From contig JAUYFM010000007.1 in the NCBI GenBank assembly GCA_030690945.1, forward strand, positions 1 to 59,133: a DNA stretch of 59,133 bases, written 5' to 3'. Source of the DNA: Smithellaceae bacterium. GTDB lineage: Bacteria; Desulfobacterota; Syntrophia; Syntrophales; Smithellaceae. The notes beneath the pieces are model-generated. The model saw only the letters and a program-made list of their open reading frames with translations, had not been told where the DNA came from and did no database searches. The translations under genes and the position numbers were made by a program. Positions 51,201 to 59,133 of this stretch are shown here, in pieces (the first letter of the stretch is position 1; every line of letters starts with the position of its first letter).

Positions 51201-52586
51201 ATGGCCATCAGATATTACAGTACCAATCGTCACGTGAAGAATATGGCGGGAATTACGCCCTTTACCGGAGACGTATCCTTTAAGGAAGCGCTGCTCGCCG
51301 GTCAGGCGCCGGACGAAGGCTTATTTGTTCCCGACTCTATCCCGCAGCTTTCGACAAATGATATCAGCGTGCTGAGGGATAAACCCTATTGGCAGGCTGC
51401 GCTTCTTGTATCGCAAGCCTTTCTGTCAGAAGAATTTTCGCCCGATGTGCTCGAAATGATCGTGAAGGACGCTTATAATTATCCCGTGCCGCTGGAAGCG
51501 GTCTATCCGCGGGCGTTTGTTCTGCGCCTGGATCAGGGTCCTACGGCATCCTTCAAGGATTTTGCAGCCCGGATGATGGCCAGATGGATGAGCCACTGCC
51601 GGCCCGAAGGGGAGAGGCTCAATATTCTGGTGGCAACCTCCGGTGACACCGGAAGCGCCGTGGGTGAAGCTTATAAAGGGGTTCAGGGCATTGACGTAAC
51701 CATTTTATATCCTGCGGGCGAAGTGAGCCTGATGCAGAAAAAGCAGCTCGATACCATCGGCGGCAACGTGCAGGCGATTTGCGTGGATGGGAAATTCGAC
51801 GATTGCCAGAATCTGGTGAAGGAGGCTTTTGCAGACAGAGAGCTTGCCGGATTTAATTTATCGTCGGCCAATTCGATTAACTTTGGCCGTATTCTGCCGC
51901 AGATCGTTTATTACGTTTATGCTTATGCCCAGCTGGCAGAGGCCGGCGAAGAAGTTGTTTTTTCCGTTCCCTCCGGCAATTTTGGAGATGCCCTCGGGTG
52001 CGAATACGCCCGACGGATGGGCCTGCCGGTGGCGAAGCTTGTCATGCCCACCAACGAAAATGATGAATTCCCTGTCTTTCTCACAACAGGAAAATATTCG
52101 AAAGTGTCACCGTCGCGGGCCTGCATTTCCAACGCCATGAACGTGGGGCATCCCAGCAATCTGGCGCGGTTCTTTGACTTATATGGCGGCACCGTCGATC
52201 GCGTGGGCCTTGTCCATCGCTATCCCGATCTCGATGAGATGCGTCGCCGCATTTTCTCCGTGAGCGTTACCGACGAACAAACCCGCCGGACGATTAAGAG
52301 CGTTTATGAGCGCTATCACGTCATTCTTGAACAACACGGCGCCGTAGGCTGGGCCGGACTTGAAGCCTATCTCCAAAAAACCGGAGATAAAAAAACAGCC
52401 ATTTGTCTGGAAACCGCCCATCCGGCCAAGTTTCCGGATGAGATTAAAAATCTTCTGGGGATCGAGCCCGAACCGCCAGAGAGTTTGAAAGGCCTGGCCC
52501 GCCGCGAGGGCGGCGCCATCAACATACCCAAGGACTTTGCGTCATTTAAAAAGTATCTGCAGAGTCATTTAAAGATCAGGAAATAA
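51201..52586 (+). CDS. thrC: Threonine synthase
   Basis: This encodes 461 residues and converts O-phosphohomoserine to threonine with PLP. The long-type layout is seen: RYYSTNRHVKNMAGITPFTG, the PLP lysine in GPTASFKDFAARM, the phosphate-binding ATSGDTGSAVGEA, and FSVPSGNFGDALGCEYA. Length is normal for the class of bacterial enzymes without the ACT extension. It begins a plus-strand run divergent from selD. Confidence 0.96.
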   Translation: MAIRYYSTNRHVKNMAGITPFTGDVSFKEALLAGQAPDEGLFVPDSIPQLSTNDISVLRDKPYWQAALLVSQAFLSEEFSPDVLEMIVKDAYNYPVPLEAVYPRAFVLRLDQGPTASFKDFAARMMARWMSHCRPEGERLNILVATSGDTGSAVGEAYKGVQGIDVTILYPAGEVSLMQKKQLDTIGGNVQAICVDGKFDDCQNLVKEAFADRELAGFNLSSANSINFGRILPQIVYYVYAYAQLAEAGEEVVFSVPSGNFGDALGCEYARRMGLPVAKLVMPTNENDEFPVFLTTGKYSKVSPSRACISNAMNVGHPSNLARFFDLYGGTVDRVGLVHRYPDLDEMRRRIFSVSVTDEQTRRTIKSVYERYHVILEQHGAVGWAGLEAYLQKTGDKKTAICLETAHPAKFPDEIKNLLGIEPEPPESLKGLARREGGAINIPKDFASFKKYLQSHLKIRK

Positions 52587-52632
52587 AGCATTCATGCTCT
52601 CCTGATTATTCAGACAACCACGGTGATGCAGA

Positions 52633-53415
52633 ATGGAATCAGAAAAATGCCATTCCGAAATGAGTGAACTTTGGCGCAATGCGCTGGAGCAAAATTTGTT
52701 TCCGGGTGATTTAATCGTTGAGATTGGCCGGTTTTTCCAGGGTGCGCCATATCAGGCGGGCACCCTGGAGACAGCGGGCAGGGAAAAGCTGGTGATTAAC
52801 CTTGCTGAATTTGATTGTACAACCTTTGTGGAAGCCGTGCTGGCGCTCACCCGATGTTCTGTCGCCTCTGACCTTTCACCGCTTGCCTTCCAAAAAAACG
52901 TGAAATTCATCCGTTACCGTCAGGCGACAATCGATGGTTACGCGTCGCGCCTGCATTATTTTGTCGACTGGCTTCGTGATAATGAAAAAAAGAAAGTATT
53001 GAAAGATGTCTCGGGCCTCCTGGCCGGCAAGCCTACGCGCAAAAAGATCAACTTCATGACCACGCATCGCGACTTATATGCCGGTTTAAAAAATGAAGCA
53101 CAGCTGAGCAGGATGTTGCTTGTGGAAAAAAATCTCTCCCGCAAAAGTTTTTTTATTGTCGGTAAGGACAAGGTGGCGAGACAGCAAGCCGGGATTCAAA
53201 ATGGTGATATGATTGCTTTTGCGACGGATCAGGAGGGACTGGACGTTGCTCATATCGGGTTTGCCGTAAGGCAGGGAAGGCACTTGCATCTACTTCACGC
53301 CTCAAGCAAGGAAGGCGCCGTGGTCATCTCGAAAGAAACGCTGGGGACTTTCCTGAAATCAAATAAGAAGTTTACGGGTATCATCGTTGCGCGTTTTCAT
53401 AACACGCTTCGTTAA
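52633..53415 (+). CDS. DUF1460 amidase-like protein
   Basis: This encodes 260 residues. EFDCTTFVEAVLAL carries the likely nucleophile Cys and AHIGFAVRQ the His of an NlpC/P60-type papain-fold hydrolase, as in DUF1460 (N-acetylmuramoyl-L-alanine amidase-like) proteins. Unlike most relatives, no signal peptide is visible, so it may be cytoplasmic or the true start may be missed. It is 46 bases after thrC. Confidence 0.82.
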   Translation: MESEKCHSEMSELWRNALEQNLFPGDLIVEIGRFFQGAPYQAGTLETAGREKLVINLAEFDCTTFVEAVLALTRCSVASDLSPLAFQKNVKFIRYRQATIDGYASRLHYFVDWLRDNEKKKVLKDVSGLLAGKPTRKKINFMTTHRDLYAGLKNEAQLSRMLLVEKNLSRKSFFIVGKDKVARQQAGIQNGDMIAFATDQEGLDVAHIGFAVRQGRHLHLLHASSKEGAVVISKETLGTFLKSNKKFTGIIVARFHNTLR

Positions 53416-53477
53416 AAAAGAGTTGATTACCGTTATAAGATTCCCAACAATTTCTGGAACACCGGAAAGCATGTCTT

Positions 53478-54929
53478 ATGGAATTAATGTCTGCCGCCGC
53501 CGCGGTGATGAAGAGCATCCGCATTCAGGATGTCCTGGATATGGCGATTATTGCCGCGATGATCTTCGCGCTTTTGATGTGGTTTAAAACCAGGGCGTCC
53601 CGCTATGTTTTAGTCGGCATCCTGCTTTTGGGCGGTGTTTACCTGGCTGCCCGTTTCTTTCAGCTTTATCTGACCGTTATCGTCTTGCAGGGTTTTTTCG
53701 CTATTTTGCTTTTTGTGCTGGTGGTAATCTTTCAGGAAGACTTGCGCGGTTTCTTTGAGCGTATCGCCATGCTCGGTAATCTGCGCAAGGAAGCGCGTCC
53801 CCTGTCGGAACTGGAGAAAGCGGCGGGCATTATTGCTGAAACCTCGTCCAATCTGGCAAAAAAGCGCATCGGTGCTTTAATTGTCATTCAGGGCAATGAT
53901 CCGCTGGACCGGCATTTAAACGGCGGCACGCCATTGGACGGACTGATCAGCGGGTCGCTTCTGGAAAGCATTTTTGATCCTCATTCCCTGGGCCATGACG
54001 GCGCGGTTCTCGTCTGTGGCGACCGGATTAAAATGTTCGGCTGCCATCTGCCTCTGTCGGTGAACATCAAAGCCTATGAGAATATCGGCCTGCGTCATAC
54101 GGCGGCGCTCGGGCTGACGGAACGCTCCGACGCCCTGTGTGTTGTTGTTTCCGAAGAAAGAGGCACCATCTCGCTTAGCCAGTCGGAGTCTCTGACCATT
54201 ATTCCCAACGCATCCGCCCTCCATGAGGCGTTGGAGAAATTCTATATCGCAAACGCGCCCGTGCCAAAATCGCGCCCGGTCTTCCGGTGGTTTCGGGAGA
54301 ACACCAAGGAAAAAATAATCGCTCTCGGGCTGGCCTGTGTTTTATGGGTGGCCTTCGGCTACCAGCGTGACATTGTGCGCCGCGATGTCATCATCCCCCT
54401 CGAGTATAAAAATATTCCGCAAAGCTGGCAGATCGACGAACCCCGATTGACGGAAGTAAAAGTTATTTTTCAGGGACCCGAGCAGGCCTTCCGGCTGCTA
54501 AATGAAAGGTCGCTTCGGCTGTCGCTGGACTTATCCCCGATTGCCGAAAAAAAACGTGAATTTGTTTTGACCCAAGACATGGTCAATGTGCCGTCCAGTT
54601 TATCGGTTGCCGATATCAGTCCCGCTAAAATCCGTGTTTACGCCTCAAGGCTGGTTCCCGCAACGCTGTCGGTCCATGTCGCCACGCGTAACAGACTGCC
54701 TGAGAATATTGCCTTGCAGAGAATCACGCTGAGTCCGGCCACTGTCCGGGTGATGATGGATTCCCGAATGAAGTCCGAAGATATGAAGCTGGAAACGGAG
54801 CCCATCGATCTGCAAAATATATCATCCTCCCTGACGCTGGAGGCGAAAGTGATACAGGCTGCCGGTGTTTCTTTCCCGGACGGGAAATCTCCGTTGGTCC
54901 GCGTTACCATCCGCGTCAAAAAGAAATAA
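53478..54929 (+). CDS. cdaA: Diadenylate cyclase CdaA fused to YbbR (CdaR-like) domains
   Basis: This encodes 483 residues. Three N-terminal helices (about 18-90) are followed by a DAC domain (about 110-255) with HDGAVLVCGDRI and LRHTAALGLTERSDAL; the usual RHR is RHT here. A further helix (IIALGLACVLWVAFGY, about 283) leads to two YbbR-type repeats (about 305-480; PLEYKNIP, VKVIFQGPEQAFRLL). CdaA makes c-di-AMP from two ATP; in Firmicutes the YbbR regulator CdaR is a separate neighbouring protein. Here enzyme and regulator are one chain, which places the YbbR part in the periplasm. Confidence 0.92.
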   Translation: MELMSAAAAVMKSIRIQDVLDMAIIAAMIFALLMWFKTRASRYVLVGILLLGGVYLAARFFQLYLTVIVLQGFFAILLFVLVVIFQEDLRGFFERIAMLGNLRKEARPLSELEKAAGIIAETSSNLAKKRIGALIVIQGNDPLDRHLNGGTPLDGLISGSLLESIFDPHSLGHDGAVLVCGDRIKMFGCHLPLSVNIKAYENIGLRHTAALGLTERSDALCVVVSEERGTISLSQSESLTIIPNASALHEALEKFYIANAPVPKSRPVFRWFRENTKEKIIALGLACVLWVAFGYQRDIVRRDVIIPLEYKNIPQSWQIDEPRLTEVKVIFQGPEQAFRLLNERSLRLSLDLSPIAEKKREFVLTQDMVNVPSSLSVADISPAKIRVYASRLVPATLSVHVATRNRLPENIALQRITLSPATVRVMMDSRMKSEDMKLETEPIDLQNISSSLTLEAKVIQAAGVSFPDGKSPLVRVTIRVKKK

Positions 54930-54942
54930 GGAGAAAAAACCT

Positions 54943-56004
54943 ATGACTTCCGCTTTTAAAAAAAGATCGAAAAAGGCAGGCCTCAGTCCCGGAACTCTGA
55001 TGCACATCGGCAATACCTATGCTGAAAAATCAAAGATTACCGTTATCCGCTATGATGAAAATCTTTTTGAGAAAAAAGAAGTGAGTTCCGCCGCTGATTT
55101 ACGCGGAGAAAAAGACAGGCCGGGCAAGGTATGGATTAACATCGACGGCTTGCAGGATGTGGCGCTGCTGGAAAACGTCGGCAATTTGTTCGGCCTTCAT
55201 CCTCTTATTCTGGAAGATATTCTTAATACGAATCAGCGGCCGAAAATAGAAGATCTCACGGACTATCTCTATATTGTTTTGAGAAATTTTCATCATCATG
55301 AAAACGATACGCTGTATTCGGAGCAGGTGAGCATCGTTTTAGGGAAAAATTTTATTTTGTCTTTTCAGGAAAAAGAAAGCGCGCTTTTTGACAAAGTTCG
55401 GGAGAGGCTCGCAGGCGACAAAGGCAAAATCAGAAAAGCAGGGAGCGATTATCTTGTCCATGCCCTGATTGATAATGTCGTTGATAACTATTTTATCCTG
55501 CTGGAGGATATGGAAGAAAGGATTGAAAAGCTCGAAGATGATCTGGTCAAACAGACCTCACCGGCCAAACTTCAGTCCATTCATATTTTAAAAAGAGAGC
55601 TGATCTTCCTCAGGAAATCGTTGTGGCCGCTTCGGGAAACCATCAGTTCGCTGCAGCGGTCGGATTCCCCCTTGATTGATGAGCCCAATGCCCTTTATTT
55701 CAAAGATATCTTTGACCATATCATCGCCATTATTGATACCGTGGATACTTTTCGTGATATGCTCTCCGGCATGCTCGATATTTATCTTTCTTCCACAAGC
55801 ATGAAACTCAATGAAGTTATGAAAGTTTTAACCATTATCGCGACGATTTTCATGCCGTTGACCTTCCTGGCCGGCGTCTATGGAATGAATTTTAAATATA
55901 TGCCGGAGCTGGAATGGCACTGGGGGTATTTTGGTGTTTGGGTTGTGATGTTGACGATTGCACTGGGAATGCTTAAGTTTTTCCGCAGGAAGCAATGGTT
56001 CTAG
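54943..56004 (+). CDS. corA: CorA-family magnesium/cobalt channel
   Basis: This encodes 353 residues from an ATG with AAGGAG upstream, 13 bases after cdaA. The large N-terminal cytoplasmic funnel is followed by two C-terminal helices, with the diagnostic YGMNFKYMPEL after the first (GMN selectivity filter). Basic residues close the protein (FFRRKQWF). It takes up Mg2+ as a pentamer. c-di-AMP signalling and ion homeostasis are often linked, and close spacing to cdaA may reflect this. Confidence 0.95.
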   Translation: MTSAFKKRSKKAGLSPGTLMHIGNTYAEKSKITVIRYDENLFEKKEVSSAADLRGEKDRPGKVWINIDGLQDVALLENVGNLFGLHPLILEDILNTNQRPKIEDLTDYLYIVLRNFHHHENDTLYSEQVSIVLGKNFILSFQEKESALFDKVRERLAGDKGKIRKAGSDYLVHALIDNVVDNYFILLEDMEERIEKLEDDLVKQTSPAKLQSIHILKRELIFLRKSLWPLRETISSLQRSDSPLIDEPNALYFKDIFDHIIAIIDTVDTFRDMLSGMLDIYLSSTSMKLNEVMKVLTIIATIFMPLTFLAGVYGMNFKYMPELEWHWGYFGVWVVMLTIALGMLKFFRRKQWF

Positions 56005-56086
56005 TATCGCAGTAAAAGGGTTGCATTAGCGGTTAAAATATGTTCAATCTTATCTCAACAATTTAATAATTTCAGGAGGCATCAAT

Positions 56087-56566
56087 ATGCAGGTATTCGC
56101 AGCAAGTGACATCGTCGAAGTCGCGATTAGAATTGAAGAAAACGGGATTAATTTTTACAAGTTTGCCGAACAGCTTGCCAAACAGGAAGATGCAAAAAAA
56201 CTTTTTATCCATTTGGCTGAAGCCGAAGCTGCCCATAAGCGTACATTTGAGAAGCTGTTTGCGGCCATGGAGAAATTCATGCCGCCTGAGCAATATGCCG
56301 GTGAATACAGTGCTTATCTTCGCAGTTACGTGGACAATAACCTTATCTTTACGAAGGAAATCATGGACAAACAATTGGCCAATGTGACGGATACGCCTGC
56401 CGCCTTTGCGTTTGCCATGCAGCGCGAGCTGGATTCCATTTTATATTATCACGAAATCAAGAATCTCGTTCCCGCAGCGCAGCATGAGGCCATTGAAAAG
56501 ATTATCGAAGAAGAGAGAAAGCATTACGCGATCCTGTGCGATATGAAAAAACGTTACACAAAGTAG
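56087..56566 (+). CDS. Ferritin-like di-iron protein (rubrerythrin domain)
   Basis: This encodes 159 residues with AGGAGG before the ATG. A four-helix bundle carries the di-iron ligands RIEENGINFYKFA, LAEAEAAHKRTFE, a Glu in AMQRELDSILYYHE and EEERKHYAIL. It lacks the rubredoxin-like C-terminal domain of full rubrerythrins. Such proteins detoxify peroxide or handle iron in anaerobes. It is 82 bases after corA. Confidence 0.88.
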   Translation: MQVFAASDIVEVAIRIEENGINFYKFAEQLAKQEDAKKLFIHLAEAEAAHKRTFEKLFAAMEKFMPPEQYAGEYSAYLRSYVDNNLIFTKEIMDKQLANVTDTPAAFAFAMQRELDSILYYHEIKNLVPAAQHEAIEKIIEEERKHYAILCDMKKRYTK

Positions 56567-56599
56567 TAGATTCTAAACACGAAAGCATGGAATCGCATC

Positions 56600-59133
56600 A
56601 TGGGCATCAAGACATGGCTGGATCGTTTCTCCATCGAGAATAAAGGACTTTACTACAAGTTTAGCCTGGTTTTCGCCCTTTTTTTCGTCACACCGGTCAT
56701 GGGTTTTCTCTACTTCGCCTTCAAGTACGACATCCTGAACGATGAGTACGTCCCCATTTTCTTCATCGCCCTGCTCCTCATCTTTTTTTTCGGCTCCATG
56801 ATGCTGCGCAAAATTTTCGATAAGATCGGCGCCATCTCCCGGGACATCTCACAGACCATCACGAATGAGTTTTCGGTCGGGCAGATGCCGGCCGTTGCCG
56901 ATGAGCTTCAGGGAATCTTCCGCTCCTTTCGGACCCTGGAGGGGGAGCTAAGGAAAAACTTCGGTTACCTGGAAAAGAAGACGGCGGAGATCGCCACCCT
57001 GAAGGAACTATCGGAGTTGTGCTACATAACCTTCAACCCCGACGACCTTCTGTCTATCACGCTGGAGCGAGCCTTGAAGCTGACGAGTGCGGATGTCGGC
57101 TCGCTTCTGATCCTTACTCCCCAGCGGGATGCCTTCCTTGTACAGGCTGCCATCGGCTTGGGGGGCCATGTCAAGAAAGGCGAACGAGTCGACTATGCGA
57201 CCAGCATCGCCAAATACGCCGTCATCAACAAATCACCCCTTCTGGTGGAAGATATTGAGAAGGATACCCGCTTCGGCCGTTCCTCCCGGCCCCATTACGC
57301 CACCGGCTCGTTTATCTGCATGCCCCTGAAGAGCATCCAGGACATCATTGGCGTCCTGACCATCTCCCGTAAAAGGGAGAATATTCCATTCACCCAGAGC
57401 GACATCGACATTTTGACCCCTCTGGTCAGCGGTGCCGCCTTCACGTACGACAACCTCCGCCTCATCACCGAAGCCAAGGAGCGGAGTGCGGCCATGCAAT
57501 CCATGGAACTCATATCGAAAGCCATCAATTCCAGCCTCAGGGACACTGAGCTCTTCCATGCTATTCTTCAGGAAATCCGAGGCTATGTCCCCTATGATAT
57601 CGCCATCCTCCTGGCTTGGGACAAGACCGCCGCCCGTAATCTAGCCATCCTCGATTTCCTGGCCTTCGTTCCCACACGTCTGACCCTTGGAAACACCTAT
57701 GAATACGAGGGATCGATTATCGACCGGGTCATCAAGCAGCAGAGCACCCTTTTCCTGGATGAAACGAGCACGTTGACCCATCCGCTGGAGAAGGAACTTT
57801 GCGCCCCGGAAGGCGGGGATGGGACGTGTCTGCTCATGCCGCTGAAGGTGGAAGGCCGGATTACGGGCATCCTCCTTTTACGAAACGTGGTTCGTACCAT
57901 CGTCGACCAGCAGTCCGGGCTCCTGTCCATGATGGTGGATAGCCTGTCCCTGGCCATTGAAAAGGAGAAAATGATCACCTCCTTCATCAATCGCAACCAC
58001 CAGCTTGACGCCCTCAGGCAGATTGGCAGCGCCCTGTCCGCCTCGACCTTTGACATCGAGAAAGTCCTGAAATATACGATGGACATGATCCGTATCGCCA
58101 TGAACGTGGAAGCAGGTTCCCTGCTTCTTCTCGTCGACAACGAGCTCCAGTTCAAGATGGCCTTCAATATCGATGTTGCCGCGCTGAAGGGGTTCCGCCT
58201 GAAGTTGGGCCAGGGCATCGCCGGCTATGCCGCCGCCCGGGGAGAGACGATCCTGGTACCGGACGTCAGCCTCTACCCGCACTTCCACCCACAGATAGAC
58301 GACCAGACGGGTTTCCAGACCCGATCCGCCCTGTGCGTCCCGATGGTCTCCCAAGGGAAGGTGATCGGCGTCATCGAGGTCTTAAACAAGATCAACAGCA
58401 CCTTCGACGACAATGACGTCCACCTGCTGCAATCCATCGCAACCTCCGTCGGCATCGCTATGGAAAACGCGCGCCTTTACAAAGAAACGCTAAGCATGGC
58501 CGAAACGGAACGGGGCATCCGCAATATGTTCCAGAAGTTCGTCCCCAAGGAGATCGTGGACAAGATCCTCCTCGGCCGCGAGGCGGAGCGGCCGATCGTC
58601 GAAGAGTTTCGGGCGCTGACGCTCCTGAACATCGACATCCGCGGCTTTTCCCTTCTGTCCAAGAGGATCGGACCACAGAAGTCCGTTGCCATGCTGAACC
58701 ATTTCTTTGCCACGATGGGCGAGATCGTCTTTAGGCACCACGGGATTGTGGACAAGTATCTTGGGGACGGCTTTCTCGCCCTTTTCGGCGCCCCCGTCTC
58801 GAGCGCGATGGATGCGGACAACGCTGTGGCGGCCGCGCTTTCGATGCAGCAGGCCATGAGCCAGCTGAACGAGCACTTTCAGCGGCAATTCGGCGCAGCC
58901 CTGACGATGGGGATCAGCATCCACACGGGCGAAGTCGTCGTGGGAAATATCGGCTTCGAAAAGAAAATGGATTATACGGTCATCGGCGACGCAGTGAATT
59001 TTGTCTTCAAACTCCAGGCCCTTTGCAAGTCCTGGCCTGATAACATCCTTATCAGCGAAAAGACCTGTCATGCCGCCCAGTCCCCCTTGGCCGTTGAAGA
59101 AATCAGCGCTTTCGAGATCGAGCCGCAAACGGA
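56600..59133 (+). CDS. Multi-GAF class III adenylate/guanylate cyclase, 3' end missing
   Basis: The frame is open from the ATG at 56600 to the window edge (844 codons and two bases, no stop). Two helices (about 20-45 and 52-72) bracket a short outer loop. Three GAF-type sensor domains follow (roughly 140-300, 310-450 and 470-625; marks include SFICMPLKS and ALCVPMVSQGKVIGVIEVLNK). A class III cyclase domain starts near 655: LLNIDIRGFSLLSK with the first metal Asp, VDKYLGDGFLALFGAP with the second, and YTVIGDAVNFVFKLQ. The codon set is strongly C-ending compared with the neighbours, which may mean later acquisition. The product may be cAMP or cGMP. Confidence 0.9.
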   Translation, partial: MGIKTWLDRFSIENKGLYYKFSLVFALFFVTPVMGFLYFAFKYDILNDEYVPIFFIALLLIFFFGSMMLRKIFDKIGAISRDISQTITNEFSVGQMPAVADELQGIFRSFRTLEGELRKNFGYLEKKTAEIATLKELSELCYITFNPDDLLSITLERALKLTSADVGSLLILTPQRDAFLVQAAIGLGGHVKKGERVDYATSIAKYAVINKSPLLVEDIEKDTRFGRSSRPHYATGSFICMPLKSIQDIIGVLTISRKRENIPFTQSDIDILTPLVSGAAFTYDNLRLITEAKERSAAMQSMELISKAINSSLRDTELFHAILQEIRGYVPYDIAILLAWDKTAARNLAILDFLAFVPTRLTLGNTYEYEGSIIDRVIKQQSTLFLDETSTLTHPLEKELCAPEGGDGTCLLMPLKVEGRITGILLLRNVVRTIVDQQSGLLSMMVDSLSLAIEKEKMITSFINRNHQLDALRQIGSALSASTFDIEKVLKYTMDMIRIAMNVEAGSLLLLVDNELQFKMAFNIDVAALKGFRLKLGQGIAGYAAARGETILVPDVSLYPHFHPQIDDQTGFQTRSALCVPMVSQGKVIGVIEVLNKINSTFDDNDVHLLQSIATSVGIAMENARLYKETLSMAETERGIRNMFQKFVPKEIVDKILLGREAERPIVEEFRALTLLNIDIRGFSLLSKRIGPQKSVAMLNHFFATMGEIVFRHHGIVDKYLGDGFLALFGAPVSSAMDADNAVAAALSMQQAMSQLNEHFQRQFGAALTMGISIHTGEVVVGNIGFEKKMDYTVIGDAVNFVFKLQALCKSWPDNILISEKTCHAAQSPLAVEEISAFEIEPQT

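Noticed and set aside
57697-59128. Several long minus-strand frames near the right edge
   Set aside because: The plus strand is open from 56600 to the edge and shows GAF and cyclase motifs throughout; the antisense frames are by-products of its codon pattern.

Overview
The window looks like chromosome of a Gram-negative anaerobe of the Desulfobacterota/Deltaproteobacteria type, possibly Syntrophia-like. This is inferred from gene content, not from a marker gene: a complete Mla lipid-transport operon, a sigma-54 activator facing a CoA-transferase and TRAP-transporter block, a selenocysteine-containing SelD, a CdaA diadenylate cyclase, and several mobile repeats.

Positions 1-20,400 are accessory DNA in which almost every product carries a signal peptide. 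They hold three caspase-fold (peptidase C14) proteins (one cut by the window edge), one of them a PDZ-thioredoxin-WD40-caspase fusion. A TPR-CHAT protease is flanked by two copies of a duplicated small secreted protein. The same stretch encodes three protease inhibitors: two Kunitz/BPTI-type proteins and one serpin, all with lysine at the predicted P1 position. Two radical SAM/SPASM enzymes and a short Cys-containing exported peptide are interleaved with the Kunitz genes. I read this as a candidate exported protease/inhibitor/peptide-modification system and regard it as the most novel part of the window.

Positions 20,400-26,230 form a compact RiPP cluster: radical SAM/SPASM, a 61-aa precursor, a strong hairpin, a PqqD-like recognition protein, an S26-like peptidase whose nucleophile position is Cys, a second radical SAM/SPASM, and an exporter-type ABC transporter. 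Next comes a scar in which two remnants of a caspase-like C-terminus flank a RAYT transposase with its GTAG-type REP hairpins, followed by a DUF4384 protein.

Positions 28,000-35,300 carry a metabolic block: a PAS/sigma-54 activator divergent from a sigma-54 promoter, an acyl-CoA:carboxylate CoA-transferase, and TRAP transporter DctP-Q-M. Positions 36,000-42,300 (minus strand) encode Ddl, an outer-membrane barrel with an apparent ACG start, and MlaE-F-D-C-A, with MlaF carrying a degenerate GGDEF tail. Positions 42,300-47,900 are a mobile/decayed zone: a 131-bp MITE, an IS1634-type element that ends a purD-like remnant, and a truncated mntA-hepT module.

Positions 47,800-59,133 look like ordinary chromosome: a GalT-like protein, a DHH phosphoesterase and SelD (in-frame UGA) on the minus strand, divergent from ThrC, a DUF1460 amidase-like protein, a CdaA-YbbR fusion, CorA, a ferritin-like protein, and a GAF-rich class III nucleotide cyclase that runs off the right edge.
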